A DNA stretch of 64,000 nt from Zoogloeaceae bacterium (GTDB lineage Bacteria > Pseudomonadota > Gammaproteobacteria > Burkholderiales > Rhodocyclaceae). The DNA is taken from positions 124,001 to 188,000 of the forward strand of contig JACKMA010000009.1 of the NCBI GenBank assembly GCA_024235635.1. The letters run 5' to 3'. Below are positions 1 to 7,581 of this stretch, piece by piece; within the stretch, counting starts at the first letter, position 1, and each line of letters starts with the position of its first letter. Under the pieces are notes generated by a model. The model had not been told where the DNA came from. It did no database searches and worked only from the letters and a program-made list of their open reading frames with translations. Made by a program: the position numbers and the translations under genes.

Positions 1-337
1 CCATGTCGAACGAGACGCTGACCGCCGCGTTGGCGATCACCGTCAGGCCGTCGCGATGGGGCTTGACGATGTCGAGCCCTCCCTTTTCGACCCGGACCGT
101 CGGCCGGCCATAGGGGAAGATGCGGGCCAGTGCCGCCGTATCGACCGCATCCGGGCGCTGCACGCCGATCGCCACGTCGATGATCATCGACGCCTTCGGA
201 AAACCGAAGGCATCCGCGACGTTGAGCGAGTTGTGCCACAGGGCGTCACGGATCGCGCGCTCGGCCGCCCGGGTGTAATCCTGGCTGCGAATCGACGTGC
301 CCATGCCGAACTGCACCACCATTTTCTTCAATGCCAT
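1..337 (-). CDS. Lin0512-family protein (partial, C-terminus cut by window edge)
   Basis: The minus-strand frame opens at the ATG at 337-335 and stays open to the left edge, giving 112 residues. It starts MALKKMVVQFGMGTSIRSQD and contains a central hydrophobic stretch (SMIIDVAIGV). This pattern, including the FGMG motif near the N-terminus, matches the Lin0512/MTH1134 family of conserved small proteins (about 115-120 residues), so only a few residues should be missing. No biochemical role is established for the family. It is the last visible gene of the minus-strand operon, 2 bases after the cupin stop, so it is probably co-transcribed and translationally coupled. Family assignment is from remembered sequence pattern; function is unknown. 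Confidence 0.75.
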   Translation of the reverse strand, partial: MALKKMVVQFGMGTSIRSQDYTRAAERAIRDALWHNSLNVADAFGFPKASMIIDVAIGVQRPDAVDTAALARIFPYGRPTVRVEKGGLDIVKPHRDGLTVIANAAVSVSFDM

Positions 338-339
338 GC

Positions 340-714
340 TCAGCGCTCCTCCGCGTTGTCGTAGTGGCGGATCACATAGTGCTTGGTGGTGGTCTCGACG
401 ACCTCCCAGTCGCCATGGAAGCCGTTCGGGATCAGGAAGGCATCGCCCTGCCTGAACGATTGCACGCTGACGTCTTCTGCGATCAGGCGGACGTGCCCGG
501 AGACGATGACGCAGAACTCATCGCGATCGGCGAAGGCGCGCCAGCGACCGGGCGAGCTGGTCCAGGTACCGGCCGTAAAGTCGCCGATCGCGCCGCGATG
601 ACGCACGACGGCATCGTGCCTCGGATCGCCCGCGACCACGCGGCCGGGCAGATCGGCGAGCCGCCGCCGCGCCGTCGTGGCGGCCACCTGGAAATCGATC
701 ACCTGCTGGATCAT
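340..714 (-). CDS. small single-domain cupin protein
   Basis: This is a 124-residue protein starting MIQQVIDFQ. Residues about 45-115 form one cupin barrel: the segment TSSPGRWRAFADRDEFCVIV followed by GDAFLIPNGFHGDWEV is typical of the Cupin_3/DUF861 group (ureidoglycine aminohydrolase-like and related). Metal-binding histidines are sparse, with only the HGDW histidine in the usual second motif, so catalysis is not assured. Its ATG overlaps the TGA of the upstream molybdoenzyme gene (ATGA at 714-711), indicating translational coupling. It may be an accessory or sensing protein of the molybdoenzyme operon; that role is inferred from position only. Confidence 0.8.
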   Translation of the reverse strand: MIQQVIDFQVAATTARRRLADLPGRVVAGDPRHDAVVRHRGAIGDFTAGTWTSSPGRWRAFADRDEFCVIVSGHVRLIAEDVSVQSFRQGDAFLIPNGFHGDWEVVETTTKHYVIRHYDNAEER

Positions 715-3701
715 GCTTGCTGCTCCCTGTTCTCGAACGATGGTGGTGCTGCGTCGCGCGGCCGCTTGCCGGCGCGTAATAGGCGACACAGATGCGTCTT
801 CAGGTTGCTCTGGTGGGATATCGGGTCGAGCGCACCGGCAGTCAACCGGTTGACCGGGTCGCCCGGATGGTAGGGCTGCGACCGGTCCCAGCCGAACGGC
901 ACATAGGCCACGTCCGGGCGAATGCCGGCCGTGACCCAGGCGCGGGCCTCGATGCGGCCGCGCACGGTTTCGATGACGACCCGGTCGCCGTCCGCGACGC
1001 CGGCCCGGGCCGCCTTCTCCGGATGGATCTGGCAGTACAGTTCGGGCCACATCTCCTGCGCCTGCCAGAAGTAATGGGTCCACGAATGGAAATGCGACGC
1101 CGCCGGACGGCCGGTCACCAGCACGGTATCGAAGCCGGCGGCGCGCAGCAGGGCGCCGGGCGATGCGGCCGAGGGGTCGGCGATGGCGACGGCGCCGACA
1201 CGCGCCGGCGCCGCGAAGAACGGCGACAGCACGCCACCGTCGCCGGCCGCAGGCGTCAGATAGGGCAACGCCACCGAGTGCTCGGCTTCGGCATGGAACT
1301 CGGGCAATGCCGACAGCCCCATCTGCCGATACTTCCGTTCCAGCCGCAGTGTCCAGAATTCGAGCCGGCCGGACTCGGTCGGAAAGCGCTTGCCCGGCAT
1401 GCAGCCGAATGCCGTGCTGCCGGCCAGGTAGAGCGTGCCGCTTTCGGCATCGGTGTCGCGGGCCAACGGTGCGCGCACGGTGCGGTGCGGCGACGCCCGC
1501 AGGCGCGCCATCGAGATACCGCGCAGGGCCGGCGTGGCATGGCGGAAAGCATCGTCCCAGAACACCGCCGGATCCTTGTAGGCATCCTTCAGCACGTCGT
1601 CGTAACCGAAGCGCTTGCCGAGCTCGATCCAGATCCAGTGGTCCGAGCGGGCTTCGCCGGGCGGATCCACCAGGCGCTCGTTCCAGACGATGCGCCGATC
1701 CTCGGCGAGTCGCCCGATGCCGCCCTTTTCGATACCGCTCGCCGCTGGCAGCACGTAGTCGGCCAGGGCCGAGGTCTCGTTCTCGAACAGCTCGACATGC
1801 ACCAGCAGGTCGAGCCCGGCAAGCGCGGCGTGCACGCGTCCGTGATCCGGCCATTGGGCGGCCGGATTGTTGCCGCTGATCAGCGCCCGGATCGGGTAAG
1901 GCCGGCCCACGAGCATGGCGTCGAGCCAGGCCACCGGACTGCGCCCGATCGCCGGACGCAGGACTTGCGGACGACGCGAAGGCGGCACCGGCACCGGCTG
2001 CCAGTCGGGCTCGGCGGCAACGTTGAAGTAACCGCCCCCCTTGCGCCCCCAGTTGCCGGTGATCGCGGCCAGGAACATCAGCACGCGGTTGGTCTGCACC
2101 GAGTTGCTGTGCTGGTTGATGCCGCGGCTCGCGAACAACATGCACCCATCTGCGAGGGCCATGTCGCGGGCCAGGGCGCGGATCGTGGCAGCCGGCAGGT
2201 CGGTGATCGGCGCCGCCCAGTCGGCATCGTAGCGGTGTGCCGCCAGGAATTCGCGCCATTCGCGCCAGCCGGCGACCCAGGCCTCGCAGAACGCCCGGTC
2301 ATGCAGATCGGCCGCGAGAACCTCGTGACACAGGGCCAAACCGAGGGCCATGTCGGTGCCCGGGCGAATCGCCAGCCAGCGATCCGCCTTGGCGGCGGTG
2401 GGGGTCAGGCGCGGGTCGATCACCACCATGCGGGCGCCGCGCGCGAGGCGCCAGTGATTGACCAGGCCGAAATTCACCGGCCGCGTCTCGGCCTGATTGT
2501 CGCCGAAATAGACGTACAGCCCGGCGCTGCCGATGTCGTCCTCGGTATAGACGTTGCCCAGGCTGGTGGAGCCGAGGGTGGTCTCGAGGGCGACGACCTT
2601 GCCGGCATCGCACAAGGGTTCGGTGGTGAGCACATTGGGCGTGCCCCACAGCTGCGCGAACATCCGCATCGTGCCCATGATGTTGAGCACGCCGGTGCGG
2701 GTGCCCATGTGCAGCGCCAGCGCCTCACTGCCGTGGGCTTCGCGCACAGCGCCGAGCCGAGCGGCGATCTCGTCGAGCGCCTGCGCCCACGACACCGGCA
2801 CCAGGCGGCCGCTGCCACGCGGTCCGATGCGCTTCAGCGGCGTCGTCAGCCGACGCGGATTGTCGTAGAGCTGCAAGGTCATCTGCGACTTGGCGCAGAT
2901 CCGCCCTTGGAACACCGGGTCCTCGTCGTTGCCGAGAATGCGCACCGGAACACCGGCGCGCAGGTGGAACTTCAAGGTGCAGGCGTTGAAGCAGATGTGG
3001 CAGCCGCCCGGCCGGATCTCGTCCGGCGCTTCCGTGCCGCCGCTGCGGTAGGGCTCGCGGACATCGTTTCCGCCGAGCAGCGCCCGCGGACGGTGATCGA
3101 GCAGAATCGCCGGTGGCGCCGACAGCGACAGCCGGTCGCCACCCGACGCATCGACATCGGCCGCCCTGCGATCGAGATAGAGCGTCGCCGGGCCCTGCAG
3201 GAAATGATCGTGGTCGCGAACCGTCCGCCCGGCCGCCATCGCCTGTCCCAGCAGGTCGTCGCGCGCGCCGAAGGCGATCGCCCGGGTCGGACAGACGGCA
3301 GCGCAAGCCGGCCCTTCGCCAGCGGCGCGACGCCCTGCGCACAAGTCGCACTTGACCGCATGATGATCGATCGGATCGAAGCCCATCGCGCCATAGGGGC
3401 AGGCCAGCACGCATTCGCCGCAGCCGGTACAGCGCGATTCGGTCACGGCAACGACGCCGCTGTCCGGATCCTTCGTGATCGCCTTCGGCACCACCGGGCA
3501 GGCGCGCAGGCAAGCCGGGCGTGCGCACTGTTGGCAGGTCACGGTCAGGAAGTCGAGAGCTGGCGCTTCGGCGGCGCCCAGCCACAGGACCTTGTTGCGA
3601 TATTCGTGCGGCCCCAGGCCATTGACCTGTTTGCAGGCGGCTTCGCAGCTCTTGCAGCCGGTGCAGCGCTCGAGGTCGATCGACAGGCCGAGGCGGGTCA
3701 T
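711..3701 (-). CDS. fused ferredoxin/molybdopterin oxidoreductase (DMSO reductase superfamily)
   Basis: This 996-residue protein joins an electron-transfer subunit and a catalytic subunit in one chain. Residues 1-170 are a DmsB/PsrB-like ferredoxin with four cysteine groups (C13/16/19/23, C56/59/64/68, C91/94/97/101, C118/121/133/137), enough for four [4Fe-4S] clusters. After a linker, residues about 230-980 are a bis-MGD molybdopterin oxidoreductase: C234-x2-C237-x3-C241 and C269 form its own [4Fe-4S] site, and C364 in TEPLCDAGK sits where the Mo ligand is expected. The C-terminal molybdopterin dinucleotide-binding domain is present. There is no Tat signal, so the enzyme is predicted cytoplasmic. 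The start at 3701 was chosen for its purine-rich RBS 4 bases after the preceding gene. The substrate is unknown; sulfite or another sulfur compound is possible from context. Confidence 0.85.
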   Translation of the reverse strand: MTRLGLSIDLERCTGCKSCEAACKQVNGLGPHEYRNKVLWLGAAEAPALDFLTVTCQQCARPACLRACPVVPKAITKDPDSGVVAVTESRCTGCGECVLACPYGAMGFDPIDHHAVKCDLCAGRRAAGEGPACAAVCPTRAIAFGARDDLLGQAMAAGRTVRDHDHFLQGPATLYLDRRAADVDASGGDRLSLSAPPAILLDHRPRALLGGNDVREPYRSGGTEAPDEIRPGGCHICFNACTLKFHLRAGVPVRILGNDEDPVFQGRICAKSQMTLQLYDNPRRLTTPLKRIGPRGSGRLVPVSWAQALDEIAARLGAVREAHGSEALALHMGTRTGVLNIMGTMRMFAQLWGTPNVLTTEPLCDAGKVVALETTLGSTSLGNVYTEDDIGSAGLYVYFGDNQAETRPVNFGLVNHWRLARGARMVVIDPRLTPTAAKADRWLAIRPGTDMALGLALCHEVLAADLHDRAFCEAWVAGWREWREFLAAHRYDADWAAPITDLPAATIRALARDMALADGCMLFASRGINQHSNSVQTNRVLMFLAAITGNWGRKGGGYFNVAAEPDWQPVPVPPSRRPQVLRPAIGRSPVAWLDAMLVGRPYPIRALISGNNPAAQWPDHGRVHAALAGLDLLVHVELFENETSALADYVLPAASGIEKGGIGRLAEDRRIVWNERLVDPPGEARSDHWIWIELGKRFGYDDVLKDAYKDPAVFWDDAFRHATPALRGISMARLRASPHRTVRAPLARDTDAESGTLYLAGSTAFGCMPGKRFPTESGRLEFWTLRLERKYRQMGLSALPEFHAEAEHSVALPYLTPAAGDGGVLSPFFAAPARVGAVAIADPSAASPGALLRAAGFDTVLVTGRPAASHFHSWTHYFWQAQEMWPELYCQIHPEKAARAGVADGDRVVIETVRGRIEARAWVTAGIRPDVAYVPFGWDRSQPYHPGDPVNRLTAGALDPISHQSNLKTHLCRLLRAGKRPRDAAPPSFENREQQA

Positions 3702-3705
3702 CGAC

Positions 3706-4545
3706 TCACGCCCCCCAGGCGGCCAGGTGCCACCAGTCGATCGGCCTGCCCGCGGCAGCATAGCCGGCGAACAGGGTCACGACCACGACGTGGGCCAGCA
3801 GGCCGATGGCAAAGACCAGTGCCGCGGCGATATGCAGGCGCCGCCATTGGGCAAGCAGGCGCCCTGCCCGCCGCCGCGCACCCACCAGATCGGCTTCCTG
3901 CGCGGCCAGCCGCGCGTAGCGCCAGGTCAGCCGGGGACGCCGCACGGCGTGTTTCAGATTGGGCGAGAAGAGGGCTTCGTCGGCATCCGGTTCGAGCGCT
4001 TGCAGCAGTGCCCGCTTGCGCGCCACCAGTGCTACCAGCGCCTGGCGATCGGGACCGCCGGACAGATGAAAGGCGGTCGCGCGCGAGCCGAACTGCTGCG
4101 CCAGCCTGGCCGGTACCAGCAGCCGCGCGAGCGTACCCTGCAGGACGATGAACAGCAGCAGCGCCAGCAGCGTGCCGGGCAGCGACAACAGCCTGCCGCC
4201 GGCCGCGTGCCAGCTCACCAGCAGCAGGCCCGCCAACCCGGCCAACGCATGTCCGGCGAACCACAGCGGCGGGTGGCTGGCGCGGCCGCCACGCTTGGCG
4301 ATCGAGAACAGTGCCGGAACCAGCAGCAACATCGCCCCGAGCAGGGCTGCCGCCTGGCGCGGCGGCGCGCCGGCTGCGCGGCCGTCGGGCGCCTCGAGCG
4401 CGCTCGCGACGAGAAACGTGGCGACGGCGGCGCCCAGCGCCAGCATGGTCCACAGCAGCCCGCGCGACAGGCGCCCGGCCGCCAGTCCGTTGCGGCCGCG
4501 TGACCGGGGCGCGCCCCCGTCGCGGTCGGTGGCGTTGTCGATCAT
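3706..4545 (-). CDS. membrane protein, predicted di-heme b-type cytochrome subunit
   Basis: This 279-residue protein has five predicted membrane helices (about 29-50, 64-83, 94-112, 118-139 and 236-260) and a soluble segment of about 90 residues between helices 4 and 5. Helix 3 carries H99 and H113; helix 5 carries H238 and H252. Both pairs are His-x13-His, the spacing seen in ferric-reductase/NOX-type and other di-heme b cytochromes, where one histidine of each pair binds each heme. It lies 4 bases from the molybdoenzyme gene on one side and 4 bases from the VWA gene on the other. The likely role is to link the molybdoenzyme to the quinone pool. I do not recognise a named family, so heme binding is inferred from the spacing. 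Confidence 0.65.
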   Translation of the reverse strand: MIDNATDRDGGAPRSRGRNGLAAGRLSRGLLWTMLALGAAVATFLVASALEAPDGRAAGAPPRQAAALLGAMLLLVPALFSIAKRGGRASHPPLWFAGHALAGLAGLLLVSWHAAGGRLLSLPGTLLALLLFIVLQGTLARLLVPARLAQQFGSRATAFHLSGGPDRQALVALVARKRALLQALEPDADEALFSPNLKHAVRRPRLTWRYARLAAQEADLVGARRRAGRLLAQWRRLHIAAALVFAIGLLAHVVVVTLFAGYAAAGRPIDWWHLAAWGA

Positions 4546-4549
4546 GCCG

Positions 4550-6286
4550 TCAGCGGCGCCGCCCGCCGTGGATCAGAGAGACGATCTCGGCGAACAACGC
4601 GTTGTCGAGACCGCGGCTCATGTCGGTGGCCAGGCAGCGGCGATAGAACGGGCTGAGATCCAGGCCGACGCCGAGGCCCACGATCTCCACCGCGCCCTGT
4701 TGCTCGCGGCGCGCCAGCACCGCCTTCAGGTGGTTGTCCAGGTAGAACGGGTCGTTGGCGAGGCCGGTCGCGCTGTCGGCCGGGCATCCGTCTGACACGA
4801 CGATCAGGATGCGCCGCGCCTCGCCGCGCGCCAGCATCCGCTCGCAGGCCCAGTCCACCGCCTCGCCGTCGATGCCTTCGCGGTAGAGATCCGGTTTCAG
4901 CAACGCCGTCAGCTCGCGCCGGGCACGGCGCCAGTTGCGCTCCGCCGACTTGAAGATCAGATGGCAGACCTCGTTGAGCCGGCCCGGATGACGCGGGCGG
5001 CCGGCGCCCAGCCAGTCGCGCTGGGCACGGCCGCCGTTCCAGGCGCCGGTCGTGAAGCCCAGCACTTCGGCGTGCGCACCGACCATTTCCAACGCCCTGA
5101 CCATGATGTCCACCAGCATCGCGACCGGCTCGACGTGGCGCTTCATCGAACCCGAGCAATCGATCAGGAAGCTCACCAGGCAATCGGCTGCCGGCAGGTA
5201 TTGCTCCCGCCGAAACAGGCGCCGCTCGGCCGGCGAACTGATCAGTTGCGCCAGCCTGCGCCCGTCGATGTGCCCCTCCTCCTCGCCGAAACGCCAGCCG
5301 TCGCGCTGCGGCCGCGCCAAGACTGCGCCCAACATTCGCGCCAGCCGGGCGACATTGACGCCCTGCTCGCCGATGCGCCGATCGAGCAAGGCGCGGTAAT
5401 CGTCGAGCAGGGCCTTGCGCACCAGATCAGCCGCGAACAGCTCGCGGTCGTGGCGCGTGGTGAAAACGCGGTAGCCCTGCTCGGTCTCGGCAAAGGCCTT
5501 GCTCTCGCCGCTGTGCGCCGCGGCCACGCCATCGCCCTCGCCCTCGTCGAAGTCGAGCAGCAATGCGAAGCGCTGCTTCACTGGGTCTGACTCGTCCTGC
5601 TCATCGGCGGCGCCGTCGGCGTCCGCCCGATCGCCTCGCTCCGCGCGCACGATCTCGCCGACGGCACGGGCGATGGCCAGCGCATGCGCCGCGAAAGCGC
5701 GCTGGTCGTGGCGATGCCTCCGGATGCTGGCCAGTGCGGTGCCGAGCACGCCGACCAGCGAGGCGCGCATGCCCTCTATGTAGTCTTCGGTCTCTTCCAG
5801 CACCCGCCGCGCGGTGAGCCGCGACCAGCACATCTGCGCCACCGTGTACAGCAGCATGCCGAGTTGCCCCTCGGTCAGTCCGGCGCTGTAGAAGCCGTGC
5901 GACCAGTGTTCGAATCTGCGCAGCAGGTTCTGTTCGACGCCCGGCAGGTCCGGCGGCACCAGCGTCTCGACGCGCAGTTGCTCGAGCAGTTCGAACACCA
6001 GCCGCTCGACCGGATCGCCGGGACATAGGCTGCGGTGCAGCGAAGGATCCGAGTGCAGCAGGCGCATCGCCATGCCGTCGGCAGCGGCGCGGCAGTCCGG
6101 AAACGCATCCTCGGCGGCATCGACGCGCAGGTGTGGCGCATGCATCGGCAAGGCGCCACTGGTCGAATGCAGGCGCCGGCCCCGGTAGTGCAGGTCGGAC
6201 CGGCCGGTCAGCGCGCGCATGGTCGCGGCACACAGTTCCTCGACCTGCTGCTGACGGCGGGCCCGCTGCTGGGCCGTGGCGTTCAT
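4550..6286 (-). CDS. CobT-like protein with C-terminal VWA domain
   Basis: This 578-residue protein has an N-terminal CobT-type helical region, an acidic linker around 215-255 (ADADGAADEQDESD) and a C-terminal von Willebrand A domain from about residue 368. The metal-binding MIDAS motif D376-x-S378-x-S380 (LIDCSGSMK) is intact, as is VSDGCP further on. The family partners CobS in aerobic cobaltochelatase, and resembles NorD/CbbO, which help AAA+ ATPases remodel metalloenzymes. CobN is absent here and the neighbours are a molybdoenzyme and a cytochrome, so a chaperone or metal-insertion role for those is plausible. The start at 6286 was chosen because GGGGGAACGG precedes it; an in-frame ATG at 6340 is the alternative. 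Confidence 0.8.
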   Translation of the reverse strand: MNATAQQRARRQQQVEELCAATMRALTGRSDLHYRGRRLHSTSGALPMHAPHLRVDAAEDAFPDCRAAADGMAMRLLHSDPSLHRSLCPGDPVERLVFELLEQLRVETLVPPDLPGVEQNLLRRFEHWSHGFYSAGLTEGQLGMLLYTVAQMCWSRLTARRVLEETEDYIEGMRASLVGVLGTALASIRRHRHDQRAFAAHALAIARAVGEIVRAERGDRADADGAADEQDESDPVKQRFALLLDFDEGEGDGVAAAHSGESKAFAETEQGYRVFTTRHDRELFAADLVRKALLDDYRALLDRRIGEQGVNVARLARMLGAVLARPQRDGWRFGEEEGHIDGRRLAQLISSPAERRLFRREQYLPAADCLVSFLIDCSGSMKRHVEPVAMLVDIMVRALEMVGAHAEVLGFTTGAWNGGRAQRDWLGAGRPRHPGRLNEVCHLIFKSAERNWRRARRELTALLKPDLYREGIDGEAVDWACERMLARGEARRILIVVSDGCPADSATGLANDPFYLDNHLKAVLARREQQGAVEIVGLGVGLDLSPFYRRCLATDMSRGLDNALFAEIVSLIHGGRRR

Positions 6287-6395
6287 CCGTTCCCCCGTTC
6301 CGGTCGCGGAACGCTGGTGGCTTGCGGCGGGCCAGCGCAAGCATCCGTCGTCATCGCGGCGACCCCGGCGCCGGATGGATGGCGCGCGACGGCCT

Positions 6396-7376
6396 TCATG
6401 CCTCGTGCGCCTCGCGCATCCAGGATTCGTCGAGCTCTTCGCCGAAGCAGCGCTGGTAGTACTCGGCGACGATCGGTCGCTCGGCCTCGTCGCACTTGTT
6501 GAGGAACGACAGGCGGAACGCCAGCGCCGGATTGCGGAAGATCTCGCAGTTCTCGGCCCAGGTGATCACGGTACGGGGCGACATCAGCGTCGACAGGTCG
6601 CCGGCGGCGAAGCCCTTGCGGGTCAGGTCGGCGAGCTGGACCATCGCTGCGATCAGCTTGCGACCCTTGTCGTAATCCTTCTTCGGCACCCGCGCGAGCA
6701 CGATCGCCACTTCCTCGTCGTGCGGCAGGTAGTTCAGCGTCGCGACGATGTTCCAGCGGTCGATCTGCGCGTGATTCAGCACCTGGGTGCCGTGATACAT
6801 GCCGGACAGGTTGCCGAGACCGACCGTGTTCGACGTTGCGAACAGGCGGAAGTAACGGTGCGGGCGGATCACCCGGTTCTGGTCGAGCAGGGTGAACTTG
6901 CCGTCGCGCTCGAGAATGCGCTGGATCACGAACATCACGTCGGGCCGGCCAGCGTCGTACTCGTCGAAGATCAGCGCCACCGGACGCTGCAGCGCCCACG
7001 GCACGATGCCTTCCTGGAACTCGGTCACCTGGCGACCATCGCGCACCACGATCGCGTCCTTGCCGACCAGATCGAGCCGGCTGATGTGGCCGTCGAGATT
7101 CACCCGCACGCACGGCCAGTTCAGTCGCGCCGCCACCTGCTCGACATGGGTCGACTTTCCGGTGCCGTGAAGGCCCTGGACCATAACCCGCCGGTCGCGG
7201 GTGAAGCCGGCCAGGATCGCCAGTGTCACGTCCGGATTGAAGCGATAGGCGGCATCGATCTCCGGCACGTGGTCGTCACGCTCGCCGAACACCGGCACCT
7301 GCAGGTCCGAATCGATGCCGAAGGGCTCCCGCACCGACACCAGGCGATCCGGCTGGATCTGGCTTGTCTCTGTCAC
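6396..7376 (-). CDS. CobS-like MoxR-type AAA+ ATPase
   Basis: A 326-residue AAA+ ATPase. The Walker A motif is GLHGTGKST (residues 68-76), Walker B is ALIFDEYD (about 134-141), and the ATSNT sensor-1 segment follows. Length and sequence fit CobS, the ATPase subunit of aerobic cobaltochelatase, and the wider MoxR/NorQ/CbbQ class. The GTG at 7376 is the preferred start because AAAGGAG lies 8 bases upstream; an ATG 45 bases upstream lacks such an RBS. It is the first gene of the minus-strand operon and is followed by its VWA partner after 109 bases. Whether it serves cobalamin synthesis or activates the operon's molybdoenzyme cannot be decided from sequence. Confidence 0.85.
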   Translation of the reverse strand: MTETSQIQPDRLVSVREPFGIDSDLQVPVFGERDDHVPEIDAAYRFNPDVTLAILAGFTRDRRVMVQGLHGTGKSTHVEQVAARLNWPCVRVNLDGHISRLDLVGKDAIVVRDGRQVTEFQEGIVPWALQRPVALIFDEYDAGRPDVMFVIQRILERDGKFTLLDQNRVIRPHRYFRLFATSNTVGLGNLSGMYHGTQVLNHAQIDRWNIVATLNYLPHDEEVAIVLARVPKKDYDKGRKLIAAMVQLADLTRKGFAAGDLSTLMSPRTVITWAENCEIFRNPALAFRLSFLNKCDEAERPIVAEYYQRCFGEELDESWMREAHEA

Positions 7377-7427
7377 GGCTGTGTCTCCTTTCCCGGATCG
7401 TGGCGCGCCGGGAACTGTCATGGCCTC

Positions 7428-7456
7428 ATCCTACGAGATTTCTTTTTTCGACACAA
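7428..7456 (-). promoter_or_regulatory. predicted sigma70 promoter for the CobS/CobT/molybdoenzyme operon
   Basis: On the minus strand, -35 TTGTGT (7456-7451) and -10 TAGGAT (7433-7428) are separated by exactly 17 bases. They lie about 52 bases upstream of the GTG start at 7376. A perfect palindrome TGAAATTTCA (7471-7480) sits just upstream and could be an operator. This is a sequence-match prediction only. Confidence 0.45.
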
Positions 7457-7481
7457 TACGTACCGAATATTGAAATTTCAG

Positions 7482-7510
7482 TTGACGCTGACCATGGCGC
7501 CAGCTAGAGT
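7482..7510 (+). promoter_or_regulatory. predicted sigma70 promoter for xsc
   Basis: -35 TTGACG (7482-7487) and -10 TAGAGT (7505-7510) are separated by exactly 17 bases. The predicted transcription start, near 7517, would give a 5' leader of about 65 bases before the xsc ATG. The match is good on the plus strand, and the AT-rich setting contrasts with the flanking genes. Confidence 0.55.
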
Positions 7511-7518
7511 GATCAAAC

Positions 7519-7556
7519 GTTCTGTTATTGGAATATTTCATTCCGTTTTTCAGAAC
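7519..7556 (+). promoter_or_regulatory. nested inverted repeats, candidate operator in the xsc leader
   Basis: GTTCTG (7519-7524) and CAGAAC (7551-7556) form an outer inverted repeat. GGAAT (7530-7534) and ATTCC (7540-7544) form an inner one with a 5-base spacer; the two centres differ by only half a base. The element starts at the predicted transcription start of xsc, a position suited to repression. It could also fold as RNA. No regulator can be named from the sequence. Confidence 0.45.
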
Positions 7557-7581
7557 ACAACATCTACAGGAGACAGTGACC

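Noticed and set aside
792..4151. Long open frame (1119 codons) on the plus strand opposite the molybdoenzyme
   Set aside because: It is rich in Arg, Gly, Ala and His without any recognisable domain, and mirrors the codon bias of the real minus-strand genes. The minus strand encodes clear FeS and molybdopterin motifs.
4550..7376. Naming the CobS/CobT-like genes cobS and cobT outright
   Set aside because: Without cobN nearby and with molybdoenzyme neighbours, a cobaltochelatase role is not established, so no gene symbols were given.
7377..7581. TPP riboswitch in front of the xsc-thiC transcript
   Set aside because: I looked for the THI-box pattern (CTGAGA and its partner segment) and did not see it; only promoters and inverted repeats are present.
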